A stretch of DNA of 64,000 bases from Croceibacterium xixiisoli (GTDB lineage Bacteria > Pseudomonadota > Alphaproteobacteria > Sphingomonadales > Sphingomonadaceae), in NCBI RefSeq assembly GCF_009827305.1, contig NZ_WTYJ01000001.1, forward strand, positions 1,550,001-1,614,000, given 5' to 3'. A program made the translations under genes and the position numbers. The notes under the pieces are model-generated. The model made no database searches and was not told the origin of the DNA. It worked only from the letters and a program-made list of their open reading frames with translations. Positions 51,163 to 59,186 of the stretch are shown here, one piece after another (the first letter of the stretch is position 1; each line of letters starts with the position of its first letter).

Positions 51163-53109
51163 TCAGCCGGCCTTGCGGGCCAGCGGATGTTCGCCCTGAT
51201 CGCGTACGAGCAGTTCGGTCGCCTTATGCTCGGGGACCGGCCGGCTGTAGTGATAACCTTGGCCAAGGGTGCAACCGGCTGCCCTGACCTTCTCGATCTG
51301 CTCGATCGTTTCCAGGCCTTCGGCAACGATATCCATGTCCAGCGCGGCGCCCATTTCGGCCACGGCGCGGATGATGGCATTGCTCTTGCGCCCGACATCG
51401 GGGCCGGAAACGAAGCTGCGGTCGATCTTGATCTTCCGGAAGGGGAACTTGTTGATGTACCCGAGGGAGGAATAGCCGGTGCCGAAGTCATCCAGCGTGA
51501 AGGTGCAGCCCGCCTCCGTCAGCGCGCGGATGAAGCGGGCCGAATTCTCGTCATGCTCGATGAACAGGCTTTCGGTGACTTCCAGTTCCAGCCGGCGCGG
51601 GTCCAGATTGGCTTCCTTCAGCGCGTTGATAATGCCCAGTTCGGCCCCGGGTGCGCGCAGTTGCACGGGGGAAAGATTGACAGCCACGGTTATGTCGTCG
51701 GGCCATTGTGCGCAAACCCGCGCAGCCTGCGCGGTGATCCAGTTGCCCAGGGTGATAATCACGCCGGTTTCTTCTGCGACGGGAATGAACTCATCCGGCG
51801 GCAACTCACCCTTGACCGGGTGGAACCAGCGAACCAGCGCTTCAAAGGATCGGATCCGGCCGGTTTCCAGATCGTGCAGCGGCTGGAAATAGATCGACAA
51901 CTCGTCACGCTGGATGGCCGCGCGCAACTCGGCTTCGATCTCCTTGCGGCGCACCAGTTCGCGGGTCATCTCGTTGTTGAAGAAGCATGACTGGTTCCGC
52001 CCTGCGGCCTTGGCATGATACAGCGCAAGATCCGCGCCCTGCATCAGCAGGTCCACGCTTTCCCCGTCATCGGGCAGCAGTGCCACACCCATTGATGCGG
52101 TCGTGACGATCCGATGTTCGTCGATACGGGCGGTGCGGCTGATGTTTTCGGAAATGGTCAGCGCCAGGCGTTCCGCCTCAGCCCGGCTGACGACTTCGGC
52201 CACCACGATGAATTCATCGCCACCGAAACGGGCGATGACGGCATTGGCCGGGCTGTGCGATTTCAACCGCGCGGCGACATCGGCCAGCACCTTGTCGCCG
52301 ACCGGATGGCCTAGCGTGTCGTTCACTTCCTTGAATTTGTCGAGATCGATCCAGAACATCGCCAGCTTGCGATCAGGGGACAGTGCAGCCAGCATGTCCG
52401 ACAGGCAATTGTTGAGGCCCGCACGATTGGCCAGCCCGGTGACGACATCGGTCTGCGCCAGGTCGCGCATCCGGTCGGCCATGCCCTCGGCCTCTTCGGC
52501 GGCCATGATCTGCTCTCGCAGTGATGCGAACACGTTGAAGGTCACCGATGCCATGGCGAAAATAACCAGGATCAGCGATACGCCCAGCACATAGAGCACG
52601 ATCCCGCCTACGGCGAGACAGACGACGATCAGCGGCACCATCGTCAGCAGCAACTGCCCGATGGCGATATGCGGCCGCCCGGCGTTGCGGGCGGCGATGC
52701 CGGTGCCGTAAACCACGGCATAGGATACGACCAGCGTCTGCACCGGGCCCGGGTTGTAGAATGCGATCGTGATCGCCGCAGCCAGACCGGACAGGAAGGC
52801 GTAGACGAAGGCCCCAGCCTCATAGAGATATTCCAGGGTTTGCGTATTGCTGTTGCTGCCGGCCGGGCGCGCCAGCCAGAAGGCGCTGGAAACCCGCAGG
52901 AACGCGACCAGGATCAGCGCGACCGTGGTGATCGACATCGCCAGGTTCTGCATGATGACCATGGCCGTGCCGCAGCACGCGATCCCGGACAGCGCACCGA
53001 TGGCGAGGCTGGTGGGCTGGGTATAGAGAGTCGCGACAAGCTTCCGACGAACCCGCTCATCGCGGTCGTCTCCATGCAGGTAGCTGTCGAAAAACGTTCT
53101 CAGCGGCAA
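51163..53109 (-). CDS. membrane GGDEF-EAL cyclic-di-GMP protein
   Basis: Encodes 648 residues. About six membrane segments (roughly 36-190) form an unrecognised input domain. The cyclase domain has RFGGDEF (GGDEF 296-300) and no RxxD inhibition site ahead of it. The phosphodiesterase domain has EALVRW (423-428), NLSPVQL, DDFGTGYSSL and VAEGLET, so both catalytic motif sets look complete. It may make or break cyclic-di-GMP, with phosphodiesterase activity usual in such hybrids. It ends 320 bases before mdh and is expressed separately. Confidence 0.92.
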   Translation of the reverse strand: MPLRTFFDSYLHGDDRDERVRRKLVATLYTQPTSLAIGALSGIACCGTAMVIMQNLAMSITTVALILVAFLRVSSAFWLARPAGSNSNTQTLEYLYEAGAFVYAFLSGLAAAITIAFYNPGPVQTLVVSYAVVYGTGIAARNAGRPHIAIGQLLLTMVPLIVVCLAVGGIVLYVLGVSLILVIFAMASVTFNVFASLREQIMAAEEAEGMADRMRDLAQTDVVTGLANRAGLNNCLSDMLAALSPDRKLAMFWIDLDKFKEVNDTLGHPVGDKVLADVAARLKSHSPANAVIARFGGDEFIVVAEVVSRAEAERLALTISENISRTARIDEHRIVTTASMGVALLPDDGESVDLLMQGADLALYHAKAAGRNQSCFFNNEMTRELVRRKEIEAELRAAIQRDELSIYFQPLHDLETGRIRSFEALVRWFHPVKGELPPDEFIPVAEETGVIITLGNWITAQAARVCAQWPDDITVAVNLSPVQLRAPGAELGIINALKEANLDPRRLELEVTESLFIEHDENSARFIRALTEAGCTFTLDDFGTGYSSLGYINKFPFRKIKIDRSFVSGPDVGRKSNAIIRAVAEMGAALDMDIVAEGLETIEQIEKVRAAGCTLGQGYHYSRPVPEHKATELLVRDQGEHPLARKAG

Positions 53110-53221
53110 AAGCTTGGGCTCCGGTTAGCTTCCATCTACCCGTAAGTCCTAACTGATTTGTTAAGTACGGCCCCCGCCAGACGCCGCGCCCGAAATTATC
53201 TGGAGCGGTGCTGCTGCGTGT

Positions 53222-53530
53222 TCAGCGCGCATCGGTCTCCGCGACCAGCTGGCTGGCCAGCCGCTTGTCGAGAATTCGGCAGATATCGAGCCACCAGCGA
53301 TAGGATGCACGGTCACCGGCGAAGAAGGCGGTTTCGGATTGTTTCCGCGCCCGTTGTGCTGCGGCCATGCCGTGCTGGGCGAAATGGCGCAGGGCTGCAT
53401 GCAACAGGGCGTCGTCCGGCGTTTCTGCCTGGGCATTGTCATTCGCGGCGTGGGCGGAAAATGCGCGCAGCCGGACCTTGGCCATCCGCAATTCGCGTGC
53501 GTTTCTCGATGGGGCAAAGCGGATGGTCAT
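53222..53530 (-). CDS. small hypothetical protein
   Basis: Encodes 102 residues. It has a basic N-terminus and helical segments with HAALRHFAQHGMAAAQRARK and RASYRWWLDICRILDKRLA. No known domain. It lies between the GGDEF-EAL gene and the SleB gene in the same direction. The amino-acid pattern and start look like a real gene, but function is unknown. Confidence 0.6.
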   Translation of the reverse strand: MTIRFAPSRNARELRMAKVRLRAFSAHAANDNAQAETPDDALLHAALRHFAQHGMAAAQRARKQSETAFFAGDRASYRWWLDICRILDKRLASQLVAETDAR

Positions 53531-53661
53531 CGATAGTCTCGCACCACGCAGCCCACTTGGCCGCCCGCTATTGTGGGCCAGACAAAGCTAACATCCAGTT
53601 ACGATCTATGGTTACCGGCAGGGGGCAATCCGGTGGCGGCCCGGATGCGGATCGCGATGGA

Positions 53662-54933
53662 TCAGGGTTGTGCGATCCACTGGCCGCTGCGGGCGTATTC
53701 ATCCCTCACGCCGCCGCTGGCCGGCAGGTTCTGGCCTGTGAACAGATCGTCGCCGCCGCGCGCTTCCACCGCCGGGGCATAGCTCGGCGCAGGATCGACG
53801 GCATTCGGGGCGGATGTCGGCGCGGCCTTCTGGGCCGCCTGCAGCGCCTCTTCATACGCGCGCGCCAGGGCCAGCGGATCATAGTCCGGGGCGGCGCTCG
53901 CGGTTACGGTTCGCGGGTGCGGCGCCGGGATCGGCTCATGCCCGACATAGCGATTGCTGAACGCCGCCGCACGGCCGGCGGCACCGCGCCAGCGATAGAA
54001 CCGATGCGCGCCTATGGTGCCGACATGGTCGAGGCTGTCGGCCCAATAGGGGTGGATCTGGATGGTGTGGTAATGGGTGGCCAGGCCGATCGGGCGATAG
54101 ACCGATCCGGCCAGCGCTTCCCGCGCGATCCGCGCGGCGCGATCCCACCACATCGGCGAAGGCCGGCGAGCCATCGCGCCATCGCAGGTGAAGCTGAACT
54201 GGCAACCCGTCTGCCGTTCGGATCCCTGGAAGACAACGCCGCACACCGTATTGGGATAGCTCGGGTGCGCCACGCGGTTGAGCACCACCTGCGCGACGGC
54301 GCGTTGCCCGGCATCCGATTCGGTTGCCGCTTCGTAATAAATGGCCTGCGTCAGGCACTGCTGCGCCCGCAGCTTGTCCGTGATCGATCCAGTGGCCAGC
54401 ATCATGCGGGCGGCTGGCCCGGCGTCCAACTGTCGCGCATCGGCAGCAGCCAGCGCCAGATGGCCGTCGTTCGCCTGGCCGGCCGTCGGCGCGTTCACCG
54501 CGCCATTGCCGACCGGCAGATCGGGCGTGTCCGCCAGATAATAGAAGGCGGAACCCGGAAAGCTTTCCCCCGGGGTTTCGAACGGCATCGGATTGGCGAT
54601 GGCAACCTGGTCCGATGCGCTCATCGCCCAATCGTCCGGCGCGGCGAAGGCCGGCACGGTCACGACCGCTGTTGCAATCGCAATGCGGCGGCCCAGATGC
54701 TTGCGCCGCTGGTCGGCGGAAAAGCCACGCGCCCGTTTCCCGCGAGTCGTCCGACCGCGAAAGTCTCGCGGTCGCGCTTCGGAAAGAGGGGGCAAATCGG
54801 GCAAGCAGCGATCCTTCGGCAAAAACGCGCCTTGCGCGTAGCGTGTCCTGGGCCGCGGTGCATCACAAATCGCAACGGCGGCAGAATGCGTGCCAATGGA
54901 GGACGAATAGCGCCAACAGGTTAACAAAATCAT
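53662..54933 (-). CDS. SleB-family cell wall hydrolase
   Basis: Encodes up to 423 residues. A TTG at 54804 with GAAGGA seven bases upstream is a plausible shorter start, because the first 43 residues look non-conserved. A hydrophobic segment IAIATAVVTVPAFAAP acts as signal or anchor. The SleB catalytic domain covers about 190-310: LTQAIYYEAATESDAGQRAV with the catalytic Glu, VVLNRVAHPSYPNTVCGVVF, and GCQFSFTCDG. The C-terminal region is Ala/Pro-rich and disordered. It should cleave peptidoglycan glycan strands in the periplasm. Confidence 0.85.
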   Translation of the reverse strand: MILLTCWRYSSSIGTHSAAVAICDAPRPRTRYAQGAFLPKDRCLPDLPPLSEARPRDFRGRTTRGKRARGFSADQRRKHLGRRIAIATAVVTVPAFAAPDDWAMSASDQVAIANPMPFETPGESFPGSAFYYLADTPDLPVGNGAVNAPTAGQANDGHLALAAADARQLDAGPAARMMLATGSITDKLRAQQCLTQAIYYEAATESDAGQRAVAQVVLNRVAHPSYPNTVCGVVFQGSERQTGCQFSFTCDGAMARRPSPMWWDRAARIAREALAGSVYRPIGLATHYHTIQIHPYWADSLDHVGTIGAHRFYRWRGAAGRAAAFSNRYVGHEPIPAPHPRTVTASAAPDYDPLALARAYEEALQAAQKAAPTSAPNAVDPAPSYAPAVEARGGDDLFTGQNLPASGGVRDEYARSGQWIAQP

Positions 54934-55018
54934 GCGTTCTTGCTGCGCCCGTTGTTGCGCAATTGTTTGCCTGCGCTCTGTTGCTCGACAGCAGGTCTGC
55001 CTTCGCCTAGCTGCATGA

Positions 55019-56365
55019 ATGGGGAATAGGGGGCAGTCTTTGTTGAAGTCGGTCGGTTTGAGCGCATCTGTCTGGGTGCTGGCAATGGCAACGCCGCTTG
55101 CGGCGCAGGATCAGGCATCGGCAGAAGTGCAGATGAGCGCGGCCGAACTGTTCGGCTTCGCCGATCGCGCTGTGGCATCGGGCGATCTGCAGACGGCTGA
55201 GGCGGCCTATCGCGCACTGATGCAGGATCCGGATGTGGAACTGCGGAGCGAGGCGAGGTTCCGCCTGGCCCGCCTGCTGGCCGATCGTATGGATCGCAAG
55301 CGCGATGCCGCCGTCCTGTTGCGCCGCATTCTGGATGACAAGCCCGAGGCTGCACCGGTGCGGCTGGAACTGGCACGCATTCTGGCGGAACTGGGCGATT
55401 ACCAGTCTGCCCGGCGCGAATTGCGCGCGGCGCAGGCTGGCGGTTTGCCGGAGGATGTCGAACAGCGGGTGCGCTTCTTCGCCAATGCGCTCAGCGCCAC
55501 GAAGATGATCGGCGGCGGGCTGGATGTGGCCCTGGCACCCACCAGCAACATGAACCGTGCGACAAGGTCCGACACGCTGGGCACGGTGATCGGCGATTTC
55601 GTGCTGAGCGAGGATGCGCAGGCGCAATCGGGCATAGGCCTGGCGCTCAAGGGGCAGGCCTATGCCCGATTGCCGGCCAGCAAGAAGGTGGATTTCCTGC
55701 TGCGCGCCAATGCCGCAGCCGACTTGTATCGCCATTCGCAGTTCAACGACATCAACACTTCCGTCCAGGTCGGTCCGCAATGGGTCTGGGGGCGCGATCG
55801 CCTGGCGATGGCAGCTACGGTCAGCTGGCGCTGGTTCGGCATGGATCCCTACAGCATCTCCTATGGGGTGACCAGCAATTGGCAGCATCCGCTCGGTGAT
55901 CGCACCCAATTGCGCATCGACGGTTCGGCCTTGCTGGAAGACGTCCGCCCCAACGACATGCAGGATGGCGAACGCTACATGCTGGCGCTCGGGGTGGATC
56001 ACGCCTTCAGCGCACGGGCCGGCGGCGGCTTCCAGCTTCACGGTACACGCGATCACGCGAAAGATTCCGGCTATTCCACCGCCAGCGGCGGCATCGGCAC
56101 CTATTTCTACCGCGAGATGGGCCGCACTACAGCAGTGGCCAATGTCTCCTACCGCCATCTCGAAGGCGATGCGCGGCTGCTGCTCTATCCGCGTCGCCGG
56201 ATGGACGACAATCTCAACCTGTCGCTCTCGGGCACCTTCCGCAGCCTGACCGTGGGCACCTTCGCCCCGGTCGCGCGCGTCCGTTACGAACGCAATTGGT
56301 CGAGCGTGGAGATCTATGATTTCGATCGCATAGGGGTGGAATTCGGCGTCGTTGCCGCATTCTAA
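55019..56365 (+). CDS. surface lipoprotein assembly modifier (Slam, type XI secretion)
   Basis: Encodes up to 448 residues; TTG at 55040 with AGGGGG seven bases upstream is a likely real start, giving signal peptide LKSVGLSASVWVLAMATPLAAQ. The N-terminal part (about 35-160) is TPR-like helical (SEARFRLARLLADRMDRKRDAA, RLELARILAELGDYQSARREL). The C-terminal part from about 160 is beta-barrel with alternating aromatic patterns and ends with aromatic EFGVVAAF, matching DUF560/SlipAM outer-membrane proteins. These export lipoproteins to the cell surface. The very next gene encodes a TbpB-like lipoprotein, its probable cargo. Confidence 0.85.
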   Translation: MGNRGQSLLKSVGLSASVWVLAMATPLAAQDQASAEVQMSAAELFGFADRAVASGDLQTAEAAYRALMQDPDVELRSEARFRLARLLADRMDRKRDAAVLLRRILDDKPEAAPVRLELARILAELGDYQSARRELRAAQAGGLPEDVEQRVRFFANALSATKMIGGGLDVALAPTSNMNRATRSDTLGTVIGDFVLSEDAQAQSGIGLALKGQAYARLPASKKVDFLLRANAAADLYRHSQFNDINTSVQVGPQWVWGRDRLAMAATVSWRWFGMDPYSISYGVTSNWQHPLGDRTQLRIDGSALLEDVRPNDMQDGERYMLALGVDHAFSARAGGGFQLHGTRDHAKDSGYSTASGGIGTYFYREMGRTTAVANVSYRHLEGDARLLLYPRRRMDDNLNLSLSGTFRSLTVGTFAPVARVRYERNWSSVEIYDFDRIGVEFGVVAAF

Positions 56366-56429
56366 TCGGTGGCTTTTGAAATCCGGCGAAGTAATGCGGC
56401 AGAGATTATTTCAGGGGGCATGTGGTAAT

Positions 56430-59072
56430 ATGATAAAACGGCGTCTGGCAGTGAGCGCATCTGCCATTTCATTGGGGTTGTTGTTGGCTGCATGCGGCGG
56501 CGGGGGCGGTGGTGGACCGATTTCGACGCCTGGACCTGCACCAAGTCCCGGGCCGGGCCCGGCGCCCACGCCCGGCCCGGCACCCACTCCAGCGCCCACG
56601 CCGGGGCCAACGCCAGCGCCAACTCCGGCCCCTACGCCCGTGCCGACGCCTGCTCCTACGCCGACCCCGATAGCCAGTGGCGATCTGGTCGCGCCGCTTC
56701 GCTCCGGCATCTACAGCAATTCAGCTTCGGCTGCCTCGGTCCGTTTCCCGTTGCCTCGGGGGGAGGCAAGCGTATCCGTGGACAGGCTGCCACTCGAAAT
56801 ATCCTACGATGCTGCGCGCAGCACCTATTCCCTGTCTGATGGGCAGCGGCGGGTGAATTTCCGTTCGGCAGATATCGACCGCGCACAATCGAATGCCGAA
56901 CTGACGACCTTCAAGGTGACAACGGGTTCCACCACCGATCATCTGAGCGTTTCGACCACGGGAACGGGCGAAGGGCAGACCCGCTACGTTGCCGGGGGCT
57001 TTTGGCAGACCCAGACCGATGGCACGGCGGCGATCGAGGGGCGGCTGGCCTCATTCGTTTATGGCATTCCGACGCTGGCTTCCTCGGTCCCGCGTACCGG
57101 GCTGGCCGGCTATGACGTGCGACTGATGGGGGCCAATATGATCGGAACCTCGATCGCATCGCTTGTTGGAGATGGCAGGATCGAGGTTGATTTCCAGTCT
57201 GGCGCTTTGCTGGCCAATGGGCGTTACTCCGCCGTCTTTCCCGATGCCCCGCCCCCGGCTTGGCATGGCAGCCAGTGGCATGCACGCGCTCTGCTGTCAT
57301 CCGGCCGGTTCGAGGGTGACATCACGATGGACAATTACGGGACCGGTGATTTCCACGGCTCCCTGTTCGGTCCTGCCGGCGAAGAAATCGGCGGTGCATT
57401 CCATATCCTGGGCGAAAATTCCCGCATAACCAGCGGCGCGATCTTCGGGGTGCGCAGGGACACGCCGCCGGTTGTGGTTGAAAGCTTTCTGGGTTCGGTG
57501 CCCGATGCATTTTTCATTCCCTTGCATGCCGGCATCGAAGGGGATTTGTCGAACAGGCGCAGGATCAGCAACATCAGGGAAGGTGACCGGATACTGTCGA
57601 TCCACCGCGCCTCCAACATCTACACCGTTTTTGCGGCGAATGGCGAAGCCGTGCGGCTGGGTTCATACCAGAGCTACGCCGACCACACGAATGATTACAT
57701 TCTCGATCCTTGGTATCGCACGCCCTATGTAAAATATCTGGAGCGTTTCGACCGGCGGAATGGTGTTGCCGCCTATGATGCCATGATCCTGGGGATCGAT
57801 ACACCGGCATCGGCCATGCCGCGCATGGGCAGGGCGATCTACAATGCCACGCTTGGCGGATATCTGATGGAGCCCGACGCCATACCGAGAAACCTTTATG
57901 GCGAGGGTGTGCTGGCGGCAGATTTCACTACCGGTCAGATCACTGGTGAAGGCAGCTATTCTGTACGTGCGCTGACCAGCAGTTCTGCATGGGGCAATAT
58001 CACCGACAGGGTTCTGGACAAAGGTACCTGGCAATCGTCGGCGGCGCTCGGTTCCGGATCGAACCGGTTCTCGGGCACGATGCAACTGGATGGCGCAAAT
58101 GATTACGCGGGCAGCCTCACCGGCGGGTTCTTCGGGCCTGACGCCAGTGAGGCGGCTGGGGTGTTCCAGCTTGATGGGCCGGACGGGCGCAAGCTGGCCG
58201 GTACTGTCGGCTCACGATTTGATGATCGTGCCACCATGGGGGTCACGGAACTTGCGGATCTGTCGAAACTGACCTTAATGACATCCATCAGCATTGATAC
58301 CACCGATGGGTACAGCAGTGACCCAACCTACATCAACGCCTCCAGCAATGCGGTATACCTGGACAATACTTCAGAACAATTCCCACTGGTCATCTTCCGG
58401 AATGCGGTCAGCGTAGAAAACGCGCTCCTGGCCAGGAACAATGCGACCAATACTCTGGACAGCTCAAACGACAATCCCGCGTTCAGGCGCTATCTCTACA
58501 GCGCCCCGAACTTCGATCAGCAGGTCGATGCCTATGTCTTTGACGGGCAAGGTGGCCGGATTGAACTGACCTATTCGAGTTTCGCGGTCGCTCGTCGCGC
58601 CGATCGCCCGGGTCAGGAGTGGACACCTCACTTCATCGCTTATGGAGTGCCGACAACAGCGGCGACGCTGCCGCGCAGCGGTCTCGCGAGCTATTCCGGG
58701 GTTGTTCAGGGGTATGGATACGTAGGCGATGACATGAGAACGGACAGCTATAATCTGACCGGCACCAGTTCCATGAATGTCAACTTCGGCTCGGGGAAAG
58801 CAACGTCCACGCTGTTGCTCGCAGGCGCCCACACCCAGAACGGATCGATGCTGGATTTTGGTCGTTACGATTTTTCCGGAAACATCACCAACGAGCAGAA
58901 CCAGGTTCTCATCGACGGGGTTGCCGACAAATCCGGCTACCACGGTGCCTTGCAAGGCCTGTTCTTTGGTGCCGCTGCTGCTGAATATGGCGGCATCTTC
59001 AATCTGACGCTTAATGGGCACAATGGGCTCTACGGTGGCGCGCGTGGCGCTTTCGTCGGCAAGAAGGACTGA
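56430..59072 (+). CDS. TbpB-like surface lipoprotein, probable Slam cargo
   Basis: Encodes 880 residues from the ATG at 56430. The lipobox LLLAAC gives Cys22, followed by Gly-rich GGGGGGG and a Pro-rich stalk (residues about 30-80). Three repeated units follow, each with a G(I/V)PT or GIDT...PRxGxAxY turn (near 212, 454 and 739) and a barrel-closing motif: [12 protein letters not shown] (312), [13 protein letters not shown] (567) and [13 protein letters not shown] (846). These match the TbpB-type beta-barrel domain of transferrin-binding-like proteins. No TonB-dependent receptor lies nearby, so the ligand is unknown. It follows Slam by 64 bases. Confidence 0.87.
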   Translation: MIKRRLAVSASAISLGLLLAACGGGGGGGPISTPGPAPSPGPGPAPTPGPAPTPAPTPGPTPAPTPAPTPVPTPAPTPTPIASGDLVAPLRSGIYSNSASAASVRFPLPRGEASVSVDRLPLEISYDAARSTYSLSDGQRRVNFRSADIDRAQSNAELTTFKVTTGSTTDHLSVSTTGTGEGQTRYVAGGFWQTQTDGTAAIEGRLASFVYGIPTLASSVPRTGLAGYDVRLMGANMIGTSIASLVGDGRIEVDFQSGALLANGRYSAVFPDAPPPAWHGSQWHARALLSSGRFEGDITMDNYGTGDFHGSLFGPAGEEIGGAFHILGENSRITSGAIFGVRRDTPPVVVESFLGSVPDAFFIPLHAGIEGDLSNRRRISNIREGDRILSIHRASNIYTVFAANGEAVRLGSYQSYADHTNDYILDPWYRTPYVKYLERFDRRNGVAAYDAMILGIDTPASAMPRMGRAIYNATLGGYLMEPDAIPRNLYGEGVLAADFTTGQITGEGSYSVRALTSSSAWGNITDRVLDKGTWQSSAALGSGSNRFSGTMQLDGANDYAGSLTGGFFGPDASEAAGVFQLDGPDGRKLAGTVGSRFDDRATMGVTELADLSKLTLMTSISIDTTDGYSSDPTYINASSNAVYLDNTSEQFPLVIFRNAVSVENALLARNNATNTLDSSNDNPAFRRYLYSAPNFDQQVDAYVFDGQGGRIELTYSSFAVARRADRPGQEWTPHFIAYGVPTTAATLPRSGLASYSGVVQGYGYVGDDMRTDSYNLTGTSSMNVNFGSGKATSTLLLAGAHTQNGSMLDFGRYDFSGNITNEQNQVLIDGVADKSGYHGALQGLFFGAAAAEYGGIFNLTLNGHNGLYGGARGAFVGKKD

Positions 59073-59127
59073 GGGTTGCAAGGCCGTTGCACTCGGCGGC
59101 CTCCGATCCCACATCTGGCACAATCCG

Positions 59128-59151
59128 AAGGGGCGCCGCACGGCGCCCCTT
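59128..59151 (+). terminator. hairpin between the surface lipoprotein gene and uvrA
   Basis: AAGGGGCGCCG and CGGCGCCCCTT pair almost end to end with a tiny loop. It lies 55 bases after the lipoprotein stop and 36 before uvrA. No U-run except the TT that leads into TTGACG. Confidence 0.5.
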
Positions 59152-59175
59152 GACGCTTGTGAACATTTGCGGAAC
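59150..59175 (+). promoter_or_regulatory. LexA (SOS) box and promoter of uvrA
   Basis: GAAC-N7-GAAC (59161-59164 and 59172-59175) is the reverse complement of GTTC-N7-GTTC, the LexA box of alphaproteobacteria. A TTGACG at 59150-59155 is a good -35, so LexA would sit between -35 and -10. The box ends 11 bases before the uvrA ATG. Damage-inducible control of uvrA is expected. Confidence 0.75.
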
Positions 59176-59186
59176 ATCGCCATCCT

